DNA of 64,000 nt. It comes from Marinobacter sp. GTDB lineage: Bacteria > Pseudomonadota > Gammaproteobacteria > Pseudomonadales > Oleiphilaceae. The position numbers and the translations under genes are program-made. The notes beneath the pieces are model-generated. The model saw only the letters and a list, made by a program, of their open reading frames with translations. It did no database searches and was not told the DNA's origin. The DNA lies in contig JAGYIS010000007.1 in NCBI GenBank assembly GCA_018402255.1, forward strand, positions 124,001-188,000, in the 5' to 3' direction. This document shows positions 31,691 through 41,245 of this stretch, piece by piece; within the stretch, counting starts at the first letter, position 1; the number at the start of each line of letters is the position of its first letter.

Positions 31691-31853
31691 CGTCGAGCTG
31701 AGCCCGGGCATTGCCCCGGGTTTGGTTGCCCGGTAGGGTGAGGACAAAGCATCGCATTGTTCCAGGCTGTTTGCAGCACGATTGACCTGGGGCATTGGCA
31801 GAGTTTCAAATCTGCTGTTTAGTAGATGGCAATCCGTTTGCAGGGAGCAGACT

Positions 31854-34592
31854 ATGCCCGACCGTTCGTCCGTGACGTCCCAGAACACCAAACACTCGAC
31901 CGCGCCAGTTGACACATTCTGGCATGCTTTGGACTCTTCCGAAGCCCGTAAGCAGCTCGAGGCAGACCGCCCGCTTAACGGTGCAGACGTGGCTGCACGT
32001 CTCGCCAGTTATGGCCCTAACCAGCTGCCGGAAACCCGCCGGTCCGGACCACTGGCAAGACTGGGGCGTCAGCTCCGGAATTTTCTTATTTATGTGTTGA
32101 TGACGGCGGTTGTGATCACCGCGGCACTGGGTCATTGGGTGGACGCGGGTGTGATTCTGGCGGTGGTGGTGGTCCAGACCCTGGTTGGATTTATTCAGGA
32201 GGGCAAAGCTGAGCAGGCGCTGTCAGCAATACGGCACATGCTGGCGCCAAAAGCCCGTGTCGTTCGGGAGGATGGGCAGCATCAGGTCGACGCGGCCGGC
32301 CTGGTGCCGGGCGATACCGTGCTGCTTGAGCCGGGTGATCGGGTGCCGGCGGACATTCGGCTGGAAAAGTGCCACAACCTGAAAATTGAAGAAGCGATTC
32401 TGACCGGCGAATCCGAAGCGGTCGATAAGGATGTCGAGTCGGTCGATCAGGGTTCGGCGTTGGGAGATCAGGTCAGCATGGCCTTCTCCGGCACAATGGT
32501 GGCCACGGGCACGGGCCGGGGGGTGGTGGTTCGCACCGGTGCCAGCTCAGAAATTGGCCGCATTTCCGGATTGCTGGCAACCACAACCACGCTCAAAACA
32601 CCGTTGCTGGAGCAAATGGATCGGTTTGCCCGCGTTCTGTCGATCATTGTAATTCTGGCCGGCATCGCCATTTTCTTCGGGGGGTTGGCGTTCAGTGGCC
32701 TGGCGTTCCGGGAATTGTTCATGGCGGTGGTGGGCCTGACCGTGGCGGCCATCCCTGAGGGCCTGCCAGCGATCCTGACCATCACACTGGCCATTGGCGT
32801 GCGCCAGATGGCCAAGCGTAAAGCCGTGGTGCGCCGGATGCCGGTGATCGAAACACTGGGGGCAGTCTCGGTAATCTGTTCAGACAAAACCGGCACCTTG
32901 ACCCGTAATGAGATGATGGTGACTGCGCTGGTTGCCGGTGGTCAGCGATTTGAGGTTACTGGCGAAGGCTATAGCTTTGAAGGATCGGTCTGCCAGCAGG
33001 ATCAGCTGGCTGAGGACTCTGTGTTGCTGTCGGAAATGGCCAGAGCGGCGGCGCTGTGCAACGATGCCAGCATCAGTGATCGGGAGGGGCAGCCGGTGAT
33101 TCACGGTGACCCCATGGAGGCGGCACTGAAAGTGTTTGCCCGTAAAGCTGAATTCGACGTGGAGGCCAGCAGCGGTGAATGGCCCCGGATTGACGAGATC
33201 CCTTTCGATACGCGCATTCGTTTTATGGCGACGCTTCACCACGACCACCATGGCCACGAAGTCGCCTATTTAAAGGGGGCGCCAGAACGCATTCTGGACA
33301 TGTGTCAGCAGGAGGTCACCGCGACAGGCGATACCGTGGCCCTGGATCACCGGGCGTGGGAGGCGACGATTACCGAGATGGCGTCAGAAGGCTTGCGCGT
33401 TCTGGCGATGGCCCGAAGACCCATGGCTTCGGGGGCGGGCTCACTGGTGGTCGAGGACCTTGAGCAGGGAGCCGAGCTACTGGGTGTGGTGGGGTTACTG
33501 GACCCGCCCCGGCAGGAGGCCATTCGGGCCATCGAAGACTGCCATAATGCCGGTATCCGGGTGAAGATGATCACCGGGGATCATGCCCTGACGGCGGGCG
33601 CGATCGCTCGCAAACTGGGTTTGCGGAATAGTGAACGAGTACTGACCGGTAAGGAACTGGACGATCTGACCGATGACCAGCTCGCGGCGCTGGCGGGAGA
33701 GGTGGATGTGTTCGCCCGCACCAGTCCCGAGCACAAGCTGCGACTGGTGCAAGCGCTGCAGGCGTTACACGGTGTAGTGGCCATGACCGGTGATGGTGTA
33801 AACGATGCCCCGGCCCTGAAGCGTGCCGATGTCGGCATTGCTATGGGCGTAAAAGGCTCTGAGGCCGCCCGCGAGGCGTCGTCAGTGGTGCTGCTGGATG
33901 ATAACTTTGCCAGTATCGCCGCCGCCGTTCGTGAAGGCCGAACGGTTTATGCCAATCTGCGCAAGGCCATTGCCTTTCTGCTGCCGATCAACGGTGGCGA
34001 ATCGGTCAGTCTGGTGACCGCGCTTTTGTTGGGGCTGACATTGCCCATCTCTGCGTTGCAGATTCTCTGGGTCAATATGGTCAGCTCAGTGGTTTTGGCG
34101 ATGACTCTGGCGTTCGAGCCGCCCGAGCCCGGGGTGATGAAACAGCCGCCACGGCCAAAAGACGAATCCTTGCTTCAGGGGTTCGTGGTCTGGCGGGTGG
34201 CGTTCGTATCGCTGCTGTTCCTGACCGGCATTTTCGGCGCCTGGTTCTGGGCCATGCACCGGTACGATGATACCGCGGTGGCAAGCACCCTGGCGGTGAA
34301 TACCCTGGTTGCCATGGAGGTGTTCTACCTGTTTGCGGTGCGCTACCTCGATACCCCCTCCATCACGCTGAGAGGCGTGCTGGGAACGCCGATTGTGCTG
34401 TTGGCGGTTAGTGCGGTGATTGGCCTTCAGTTGCTGTTCACCTACGCGCCCTGGTTCCAGACGACCTTTGGTACCGGTGCCCTGACTCTTGAGTCTTTGG
34501 GTTTTGCGACTCTGGCTGGCATCGCCGTGCTAGTGTTGCTGGAGCTTGAAACCGTTATCCGCAGGCGAATCCTCAGACCAGCCCGCGGGTAA
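31854..34592 (+). CDS. P-type cation ATPase, P2A (calcium-type) family
   Basis: A 912-residue inner-membrane ion pump. Motifs in order: N-terminal cation-ATPase domain (GLTSEEA-like GADVAARLASYGPNQL), LTGESEAV (actuator), AAIPEGLPAILTITLAIG (M4 with the ion site), SDKTGTLTRNEMM (phosphorylated Asp), TGDGVNDAPALKRADVGIAMG. The PEGLP form of M4 and the overall plan favour Ca2+ or Mn2+ transport; specificity is inference. ATG 31854 follows CAGGGAG. Its 3' end overlaps the convergent phosphoketolase gene by 20 bases. Confidence 0.9.
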   Translation: MPDRSSVTSQNTKHSTAPVDTFWHALDSSEARKQLEADRPLNGADVAARLASYGPNQLPETRRSGPLARLGRQLRNFLIYVLMTAVVITAALGHWVDAGVILAVVVVQTLVGFIQEGKAEQALSAIRHMLAPKARVVREDGQHQVDAAGLVPGDTVLLEPGDRVPADIRLEKCHNLKIEEAILTGESEAVDKDVESVDQGSALGDQVSMAFSGTMVATGTGRGVVVRTGASSEIGRISGLLATTTTLKTPLLEQMDRFARVLSIIVILAGIAIFFGGLAFSGLAFRELFMAVVGLTVAAIPEGLPAILTITLAIGVRQMAKRKAVVRRMPVIETLGAVSVICSDKTGTLTRNEMMVTALVAGGQRFEVTGEGYSFEGSVCQQDQLAEDSVLLSEMARAAALCNDASISDREGQPVIHGDPMEAALKVFARKAEFDVEASSGEWPRIDEIPFDTRIRFMATLHHDHHGHEVAYLKGAPERILDMCQQEVTATGDTVALDHRAWEATITEMASEGLRVLAMARRPMASGAGSLVVEDLEQGAELLGVVGLLDPPRQEAIRAIEDCHNAGIRVKMITGDHALTAGAIARKLGLRNSERVLTGKELDDLTDDQLAALAGEVDVFARTSPEHKLRLVQALQALHGVVAMTGDGVNDAPALKRADVGIAMGVKGSEAAREASSVVLLDDNFASIAAAVREGRTVYANLRKAIAFLLPINGGESVSLVTALLLGLTLPISALQILWVNMVSSVVLAMTLAFEPPEPGVMKQPPRPKDESLLQGFVVWRVAFVSLLFLTGIFGAWFWAMHRYDDTAVASTLAVNTLVAMEVFYLFAVRYLDTPSITLRGVLGTPIVLLAVSAVIGLQLLFTYAPWFQTTFGTGALTLESLGFATLAGIAVLVLLELETVIRRRILRPARG

Positions 34593-36993
34593 TCACAGAA
34601 GGGTCTCCCCGACCCTCAACGGCGGCCAGCTCGGCGCTGGACAACCATTCGCCGGGCGGCTTGTCCATGACGTCGGCACAAGCGGCCAGCGCGTGTGCCC
34701 AGGAGCATTGGTTGGCAAACAGCATGCCGGCCTCGTTCAGTGTGCCGCCCCGGTTGATGTAGCCGAGCACCCGGGTATGAAGTGGTTGGGGAAACAGTGT
34801 GTGAATATGCCCACGAAAGACTTCCGGGCGCATATGCGTTAACGCAACCCGCCGACGCATACGATGCGGAAACAGCCGTTCCTGTTCAAACTCGGTCAGG
34901 CAGGCTTCGGCCTCAAACGGATCCCGAGGCTGGCGGAAACGGCCAGGTTCTTGCACATAGACCAGTCGGAATGGTGTACGGGTTTCACGCAGGCGCTCGC
35001 AGGCACGGATGGCCTCAGACAGCTGATAGGCACCGTTGGCAATGAGCAGCAGGGGCTCGGTGCCGGCCGAGGTGTCTTCATCGACCACCAGGCTGCCATG
35101 CTTTGCCAGTGTGTCTGCCTCTGTCGAATTGAACACGCAGGGGCGCTCCCGTTTCGGAATCACCATGCAACTGATCCGGCCACGCTCACGGAATACTGAG
35201 GGCAGCACGGCCAGGGCACTGTTGTAGTCGGCAGGGAACAAGACCCGGGAGACATCACTCATTTCGCCGAGCATGGCTTCACAGAAAGTGGTGTCCTGAT
35301 GGGATTGTTCGTTCTTGCCGTTCTCCCAGGTATGGGAGGTGGCGATGACCGGGAACCCTAGCCAGCGAGCCGGGCGGCCCACTTCCTTCTGGTGCCGGGC
35401 GAAGATCAGTTCCTGACGGACGGCTCCGAGCATCTTCACGCAGAAGGCTTCGTAGCTGGCAACCAGGTTGAGCCCGGCCTTGTTGGCCAGGCACGCCGAG
35501 ACCACCGCCTCCTCATTGAGTGCGGTGATGATATGCCCGTGGATGGATTCGTCGTCGCTTTCTGGGTCGTTGACCCGGTGTTTGAGGTCTTTCAGAACGC
35601 CGGTCAGGCGATTGCTGGACAGTTCATCCGGATTGCCGACCCGGGGCCGAAGGTCAGGATTGCTGGCCACCAGGGCCCGGAAAAAGTCGTCCACTGCGGC
35701 CATCGGAGACGCCTTGCTTTGGCTCCAGGGCAGCTTTGGCATGATCGGTTCCCGGGGATCACGCATCGCCAGCGGGTGATCACGTTCAATGGGTCTTTGC
35801 TGCTGATGATGCTCGTTCAGCGCGGCCACGGCCCACTCGAGTTCTTCCGGGCTGACCCAGAGCGGGTTGATGTGTTCGTTGAACAGCTCGCGTGCCCGGG
35901 CATCGATGCGCGGACTGCCGGGCAGCGGTAAGTTATGGGCCGAATTCTGCCCGGCTCCGTAGAAGCCAAAACCTTTGACCGTTTCCGCTATGCCGTACGG
36001 AATCCGCGCAGGGTAAACGGTTTCGCCTTTGATGGCGGCTTTGCCGTTTGCCTCCAGGGCCTGTTCCATGTCGAACAGTGCGCAGACAAACGCCGCCGGG
36101 TCGCGGCCATCAAATCGGACCGGGTCAAAGCCCCGGGCCTGCAGGTGCTCTTCGAAGCGCTCCAGCCCCTCGCGGGTGCCCAGCTCGGTTCTTTGCTCTA
36201 TTCGGCGACCGTTGGCGATCATGATCGGTAACACCAGGCCGCAGTCCTCTGCGCGCCACCAGCGCGGAATCCAGTCACTGCCTCGCTGCTCTTCAGCGGC
36301 GCCATCGGACAGAAACGCCACCAGTGATTCGCCGGGTAACGGCATGTGAGCATACTGCAGTTCGGCGAAACCCAGATAACCACCCTCCATAATGCCGCCG
36401 GCAGTATGCGGATTAACGTGGCTGCCCAGAGGCGAGGCCACAGTGCCGTCGGGTTTTTGGCGATAGCTGTAAAAATCAGAGGCTAACCGGGATAAACCTT
36501 CCGCTGCCTGATAGCGGCTGCGTTGCTCCGGGTGCAGGTTGCCGGTGAGAACATTTAATGCATCAACGGCTGCCACACAGTGTCCCTGGCCCATCAGCCA
36601 GCTGCGGGTTTGGCCGGTCAGGTTGTTCAGCGCCAGGTAGGCGGCGTAAGCCGGTACCATGTTCAGCGCACCGCCAGTGTGGCCCTCCGGCGACGCTTTG
36701 AAATCCTGGGCTGACAGCGCTGCACCGGAAATGTCGACCCGGTTACAATAGGTCATATGGACCACCAGCCACAGTCCGGCACTGGTCAGCCGATCAAGGT
36801 AGGCCAGTTTCTGGTAAACAGTGTCTGGGTCGGGTTGGAGCCCGGCTGCCACGAGTTTAGTTGCGAGGGCTTGAACTCGGGCCCCGGTTTCGGCGGAATG
36901 CTGGATAACGCCATAGCCTTTTTGCCAGCGCTGCCAGGCAGCACTGTCAGCAGCGGTGGCTGATGTGGATCCTGGTGTTATGGGCGATGACAT
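34573..36993 (-). CDS. Xylulose-5-phosphate/fructose-6-phosphate phosphoketolase
   Basis: A TPP enzyme that splits xylulose-5-P (or fructose-6-P) with phosphate into acetyl-phosphate and glyceraldehyde-3-P (or erythrose-4-P). 806 residues, the normal length. Family motifs: SPEGHTGGALNMVPAYAAYL, GQGHCVAAVDALNVL, SHVNPHTAGGIMEGGYLG (TPP region), PEELSSNRL and the C-terminal INRGGTLNEAGMLFANQCSWAH. ATG 36993 was chosen because GGAGG stands seven bases before it; the in-frame ATG at 37011 lies ahead of that site. It could supply acetyl-phosphate alongside the nearby PFOR route. Confidence 0.92.
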   Translation of the reverse strand: MSSPITPGSTSATAADSAAWQRWQKGYGVIQHSAETGARVQALATKLVAAGLQPDPDTVYQKLAYLDRLTSAGLWLVVHMTYCNRVDISGAALSAQDFKASPEGHTGGALNMVPAYAAYLALNNLTGQTRSWLMGQGHCVAAVDALNVLTGNLHPEQRSRYQAAEGLSRLASDFYSYRQKPDGTVASPLGSHVNPHTAGGIMEGGYLGFAELQYAHMPLPGESLVAFLSDGAAEEQRGSDWIPRWWRAEDCGLVLPIMIANGRRIEQRTELGTREGLERFEEHLQARGFDPVRFDGRDPAAFVCALFDMEQALEANGKAAIKGETVYPARIPYGIAETVKGFGFYGAGQNSAHNLPLPGSPRIDARARELFNEHINPLWVSPEELEWAVAALNEHHQQQRPIERDHPLAMRDPREPIMPKLPWSQSKASPMAAVDDFFRALVASNPDLRPRVGNPDELSSNRLTGVLKDLKHRVNDPESDDESIHGHIITALNEEAVVSACLANKAGLNLVASYEAFCVKMLGAVRQELIFARHQKEVGRPARWLGFPVIATSHTWENGKNEQSHQDTTFCEAMLGEMSDVSRVLFPADYNSALAVLPSVFRERGRISCMVIPKRERPCVFNSTEADTLAKHGSLVVDEDTSAGTEPLLLIANGAYQLSEAIRACERLRETRTPFRLVYVQEPGRFRQPRDPFEAEACLTEFEQERLFPHRMRRRVALTHMRPEVFRGHIHTLFPQPLHTRVLGYINRGGTLNEAGMLFANQCSWAHALAACADVMDKPPGEWLSSAELAAVEGRGDPSVITRGLV

Positions 36994-37187
36994 AAACGGC
37001 CTCCGTGGCATGGGTAAGTGTGAAATAAGTTTAGAGCGCTGTGGTGTTATCGCTCTTGATGCAGATCAGTCGTAACTGCATCTTTTCGGAAGCGCCATGA
37101 CAGGGTGCAGGTAGACAGGTGGGCTTGGGTTGGTCGGCGATTCGTTATAGGATATTGACTTTAAATCGTGCTGAAAGGAATCAGACT

Positions 37188-37478
37188 ATGAGTAAAGCCA
37201 TCGTGCTGTTGGGAGATCTGGGTTCAGATCATCAGGGATTTCCGCCCACTCCGGTTATTGCAGGCTCACCCGACGTGCTGGTTGATGGAAAGCCGGTCGC
37301 ACGTCTTGGCGATCCCCTGGCGCCGCACTCCAAACCCAAGCATCCCCCTCATCCCCGCGCTATCGCAGCTGGCTCAACCACCGTGATGATTAACGGCAAG
37401 CCTGCCGCCGTTACGGGCAGCGCAGTGTCCTGCGGTGGCGTCACCATTGGCAGCGGGTCAGTCATCATTGGCGGTTAA
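37188..37478 (+). CDS. PAAR-domain protein
   Basis: A 96-residue protein that is one complete PAAR motif: LLGDLGSDHQGFPPTPVIAGSPDVLVDGKPVARLGD ... GKPAAVTGSAVSCGGVTIGSGSVIIGG, with the metal-binding His/Cys residues (His at DHQG, HSKPKHPPHP, Cys in VSCGG). PAAR proteins cap the VgrG spike of type VI secretion systems or similar contractile devices. No VgrG, effector, immunity or T6SS structural gene is nearby, so it is an orphan here. AAAGGA precedes ATG 37188. Its 3' end overlaps the convergent EAL gene by 21 bases. Confidence 0.88.
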   Translation: MSKAIVLLGDLGSDHQGFPPTPVIAGSPDVLVDGKPVARLGDPLAPHSKPKHPPHPRAIAAGSTTVMINGKPAAVTGSAVSCGGVTIGSGSVIIGG

Positions 37479-40067
37479 CTGCAGCGCGGTTGCTCTTTCC
37501 GGCCTGCCCCAGTAATAACCCTGGCCATGCAGGCCAGGGAACTGCTGCAGCCAGAGAGCAATGGCTTCGTCCTCAACGCCTTCTACCACCACGTCAAGAT
37601 CCAGCGCTTCACCGAGCTCCAGGGCCGCTCTCAGAATCTTCTGGCGGACGGGATAGAGCAACACATCGGCCAGAAAGCTGCGGTCAATCTTCAATTCGTC
37701 CAGCGGAAAGCTGGCCAGATTGCCGAGCGATGAATGGCCTGAGCCGAAATCATCCAGGGCAATTCTGAAGCCCATCTGACTCAGCGTTCGGATGGTGTTT
37801 CTGGCAACGTCCGGATCCGCCATGGCGGCGGTTTCGGTGATCTCGAGAATGACGCAGGCCGGGCTCACCGCGTGCCGCCGGGTGATGGCCCCGGCCTCCT
37901 CGTGAAACAGCGGGTGGGCAATGTCTTTGGCTGATATGTTGACGGCTACCCCAATGCTGTCTCCGTGCCGGGTCTTGAGTGCCGCGAAATCCTGACAGGC
38001 CTGTTCCAGCACCCAGAGTGTGACCGAGTGAATGATGCCGACCTGCTCCGCCAGAGGAATCCAGTGATCGGGAGGAATTCGGCCGAACTGCGGGTGTTGC
38101 CAGCGAATCAATGCTTCAACGGAGCGAACCTTGCCGTCCCGGATGTTCACTTTGGGTTGATATTCCAGCCACATCTCCCCAGATCGCAAGGCACCCTCAA
38201 CGTCCAGCATCAGAATCTGTTGCTGGTATTGCCAGTCGGCGATCGACGAGTCATAGATCGCGAGGGTGCGGGAGTCATCCAGAGAGGCAAAGCCGGCAGC
38301 CGAGAGAACGCTAGCTGCATCGGCACCGTGATCCGGCGCATAGGCTACCCCTACTGACGCCGCCCAGGAGAATGAAAACCGACCTTCCCGGAAGCTCTCG
38401 GACAGCCATTGGCTGACGGTTTCTATCAGCTCGCAATCCCGATCACTGTCGGTACGCATCATGGCGAAGGCGTGGTTTACGGTGTCGAGGGTTGCGATGC
38501 CATAGCCGTTGATCATGATCAGCCGGTCACCGAGGGTGCGCTTCAAATAGCGGTTCAGTTGCCTCAGGTATTGCTTGAGCAGATCCTCCGCGGCCCGGTA
38601 GCCCAGAGCCTGCTCCAGTTCGTTAAAGCGCGCCAGTCTGACCAGGCAAAGCAGGTAAGGTGTTTGCTCGCTGTCGATGCTGGCCAGGGTTTCCTCAAGC
38701 ATGGGGCGATTGGGTTTTCCGGTAACCCGATGGGTTTTCAGTACCCGGTCATAGTCCTGTTCAATGCGAGCCCGCAGCCTCTGTTCTTCGCGTACCAGAA
38801 CATCAGAACTCAGGCGCCGCTTACGCTCCTCCAGCAGCAGGCGCCCGACACCACTGGTCAGGATCAGCGAGCCGGCGGCCGCGCCCAGAAAGAACGCGGA
38901 GTCTGTAAACGGTGTGATGGGCAGCCAGCCGGTGGTTCGAAGTGAGGTAATGATGGAGCCAATCAGAATGGTCAGCACGGACAGTGCAAAATAGCGGGCA
39001 TAGGGCTGGCGGCGCAACTGACTGAAAACCAAAACAAAAATGAAGGCTCCGCCGGCAGCGCTGATCACCAGAAACACGTCTTGACCTAGTATGGGTATCG
39101 CTAGTGGCGCCGCAATCAGGTGCAGGCCGGCGGCGACGCTGAATCCCCGCAATGTGATGGCGACCGGTTTGCTGACCGCCATAAAGTGTGGGGTGAACTC
39201 GCACAAGGCAATCAAGCAGAGCGGCAGGCTGACCGAAAGCAGGGAGTTGAGCTCCGGAAGGTTTGGCCAGAGCAGCCAGTGTCCCAGGCCATCCATCACC
39301 AGTTGACTGTAGATGACACCGATGGTCAGAACGCTGAGCCAGGCCAGCCCCGGCCGTTTCAATTTCGCGACGATGCTCAGATTGAACAGCAGGGCAAAAG
39401 CCAGCAAACCGGTCACGAAGGATTTCCAGGCGACGGTAAATGTGCCCTCGCTGATCACCTGGTGACCGTCTGCCACCGACAGCGGTAACATCACCGGTCC
39501 GCTGTTGCGCACTTCGACCAGCAGCGTGGTTGCTCCTGGCTGGAGAGTCACTGGCCAGATCCATTGGGGCAGGGCGACTTGCCGACTATCGAATGGGTAC
39601 AGGTCGCCCATCACCGGTAATCTCTCGACAGTCCCGTCCGGGTGAATCAGGGCCGGTTCCAGATGGTCCAGATAGGGCGCAGCCACCACCACCTGACTGG
39701 CAACCGGGTCTGTGCCTGAGGTCGTTAACTCAAAGCGAAACGTGGCGGGCTGATTGGGGTAGCCAATGCCGGCACGGTCGTTCGACAGCGGTCGCCAGAG
39801 CCTGTTGTGCCCATGTTCGAGGACGTTGGCCAGTGGTGCCAGCAGATATCGGGTTTCGGGATGCAACTCAACCGCCGGCGCATGGGTATTGTTGGCCGAT
39901 GGTATGCGCTCTGGTTGAGTGGGAGAAGACGTCAGCAGGGCGGCGGTCAAGCCGTATCCAGCTGCGAGCAGCAGAATAATAAATGGCGTCCAGCGATTCA
40001 GCCACCGAATGGAGGCGGGCTTGGTCAGCGAGAGGCTGCCGGTTTGGCTTGCTGGCTCGGAATCCAT
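37458..40067 (-). CDS. Membrane sensor with 7TM-DISM, degenerate GGDEF and EAL domains
   Basis: A probable cyclic-di-GMP phosphodiesterase of 869 residues. One membrane anchor near residues 28-48, a periplasmic 7TMR-DISM extracellular domain (about 65-215), seven membrane segments (about 220-410), a GGDEF-like domain (about 450-600) and an EAL domain (about 615-865). In the GGDEF domain the active loop reads MINGYGIATL, so cyclase activity is probably lost. The EAL domain keeps EALIRW, NISAKDIA, EITETAAMAD, LDDFGSGHSS and VVEGVED, so it should hydrolyse c-di-GMP. The ligand sensed by the DISM part is unknown. It is divergent from the PBP7-type gene across an AT-rich region. Confidence 0.9.
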   Translation of the reverse strand: MDSEPASQTGSLSLTKPASIRWLNRWTPFIILLLAAGYGLTAALLTSSPTQPERIPSANNTHAPAVELHPETRYLLAPLANVLEHGHNRLWRPLSNDRAGIGYPNQPATFRFELTTSGTDPVASQVVVAAPYLDHLEPALIHPDGTVERLPVMGDLYPFDSRQVALPQWIWPVTLQPGATTLLVEVRNSGPVMLPLSVADGHQVISEGTFTVAWKSFVTGLLAFALLFNLSIVAKLKRPGLAWLSVLTIGVIYSQLVMDGLGHWLLWPNLPELNSLLSVSLPLCLIALCEFTPHFMAVSKPVAITLRGFSVAAGLHLIAAPLAIPILGQDVFLVISAAGGAFIFVLVFSQLRRQPYARYFALSVLTILIGSIITSLRTTGWLPITPFTDSAFFLGAAAGSLILTSGVGRLLLEERKRRLSSDVLVREEQRLRARIEQDYDRVLKTHRVTGKPNRPMLEETLASIDSEQTPYLLCLVRLARFNELEQALGYRAAEDLLKQYLRQLNRYLKRTLGDRLIMINGYGIATLDTVNHAFAMMRTDSDRDCELIETVSQWLSESFREGRFSFSWAASVGVAYAPDHGADAASVLSAAGFASLDDSRTLAIYDSSIADWQYQQQILMLDVEGALRSGEMWLEYQPKVNIRDGKVRSVEALIRWQHPQFGRIPPDHWIPLAEQVGIIHSVTLWVLEQACQDFAALKTRHGDSIGVAVNISAKDIAHPLFHEEAGAITRRHAVSPACVILEITETAAMADPDVARNTIRTLSQMGFRIALDDFGSGHSSLGNLASFPLDELKIDRSFLADVLLYPVRQKILRAALELGEALDLDVVVEGVEDEAIALWLQQFPGLHGQGYYWGRPERATALQLTANDD

Positions 40068-40142
40068 TCGTTGAACATCCTGACAATCATCAAGGCCGGA
40101 ATTTACGAGAACTTACAACCGTTAACGATATGTAACATTATG

Positions 40143-40156
40143 AATTTCATGAAATT
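40143..40156. promoter_or_regulatory. 14-base perfect palindrome in a divergent AT-rich promoter region
   Basis: AATTTCATGAAATT stands in the AT-rich gap (40068-40295) between the divergent EAL-sensor and PBP7-type genes, whose base composition differs sharply from the GC-rich neighbours. It is a candidate regulator site; no regulator can be named. Confidence 0.3.
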
Positions 40157-40295
40157 TTATCCTATTTTTAATTATTTTGCATTTTCTGTTTTAAACGGTC
40201 GATTAAAATGAGACCTGCACACCCGTTGACAGGCACTGGTATAGTAATGGTGGTAAACGGTGTTTCAGGATTTGGCTCAGGAGTGTTCAAGCAGT

Positions 40296-41228
40296 ATGTT
40301 GTTGATCAGGCAGTTTATTATTTCACCATTGTTGCTGACCGTCGTGTTATCCCTTGTCGCGACCGGTAGCTACGGCGCCGTCGCTGATCGACCCGCACTT
40401 GCGTCGGTAAACGCAGCGGCCGCCATCGCTGGTGACGACACATTGCTGTTCGGAAAAAACGCTGAACGACCGGTGCCGATAGCGTCGATCACCAAGCTGA
40501 TGACGGCCCTGGTGGTGGTTGAATCCGGCCTTGATATGTCAGAGTGGTTGACCTTTGAAGAGCGTCACTTACCGGCTGCCGCTAATGCCTGGACCCGAAT
40601 CCGGGTGGGCTCCCAGCTGCAGCGCAGGGACGTACTGCGCATTGCCCTGATGTCTTCCGAAAACTTTGCCGCTTACACGCTTGCGAGAAGCTTTCCCGGG
40701 GGCTTCGACGGTTTTGTTGTCGCCATGAACGCGAAAGCACGTTCGCTTGGTATGAACAATACCCGGTTTGTTGACCCCACCGGGCTTTCCATTGAAAACG
40801 TATCCAGCGCCGCCGATCTGGTCCGTCTGGCCAATGCGGCCATGGCCCATCCGGTTATTGGTGAATTCTCAACGACTGGTTATTACCGGGCTCAGTTCAG
40901 AGGGCCCAGGTACAGCCTGTCGTTTGGCAATACCAATGCGCTGGTGCACCGTGAAAGCTGGGGCGTTGGTTTGAGCAAGACGGGTTATCTGTCTGATGCA
41001 GGGCGCTGTCTGATCATGGTGTCCGATATGGACGAAAAGCCGGTGATTACCGTTTTGCTGGACTCGTTGGGCACCCGTTCTCCGATGGGTGATGCCGGGC
41101 GAATCAAACGCTGGCTGGCGACGGGAGAGCCGGGCTCGGTAGCGGCGGCTGCAAAACGTTATGAGCAAGAAAAAAATGCTGCCTGGGTGGCGGCGGAACA
41201 GGGCCAGACGGCTCGCGCCACGCAATAG
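40296..41228 (+). CDS. pbpG: D-alanyl-D-alanine endopeptidase, PBP7/PbpG type (peptidase S11)
   Basis: A periplasmic low-molecular-weight penicillin-binding protein that cleaves cross-links in peptidoglycan. 310 residues with signal peptide (FIISPLLLTVVLSLVATGSYG A). Active-site motifs of S11: S-x-x-K in PIASITKLMTAL, S-x-N in MSSENFAAYTLA and K-T-G in LSKTGYLSDAG. The short length without a C-terminal amphipathic domain fits PBP7 rather than PBP5. ATG 40296 follows AGGAG. Confidence 0.9.
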   Translation: MLLIRQFIISPLLLTVVLSLVATGSYGAVADRPALASVNAAAAIAGDDTLLFGKNAERPVPIASITKLMTALVVVESGLDMSEWLTFEERHLPAAANAWTRIRVGSQLQRRDVLRIALMSSENFAAYTLARSFPGGFDGFVVAMNAKARSLGMNNTRFVDPTGLSIENVSSAADLVRLANAAMAHPVIGEFSTTGYYRAQFRGPRYSLSFGNTNALVHRESWGVGLSKTGYLSDAGRCLIMVSDMDEKPVITVLLDSLGTRSPMGDAGRIKRWLATGEPGSVAAAAKRYEQEKNAAWVAAEQGQTARATQ

Positions 41229-41245
41229 AGAGGATGTTGGCATTC

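Noticed and set aside
37188..37478. A type VI secretion locus around the PAAR gene
   Set aside because: No VgrG, Hcp, Tss, effector or immunity gene is seen within reach.
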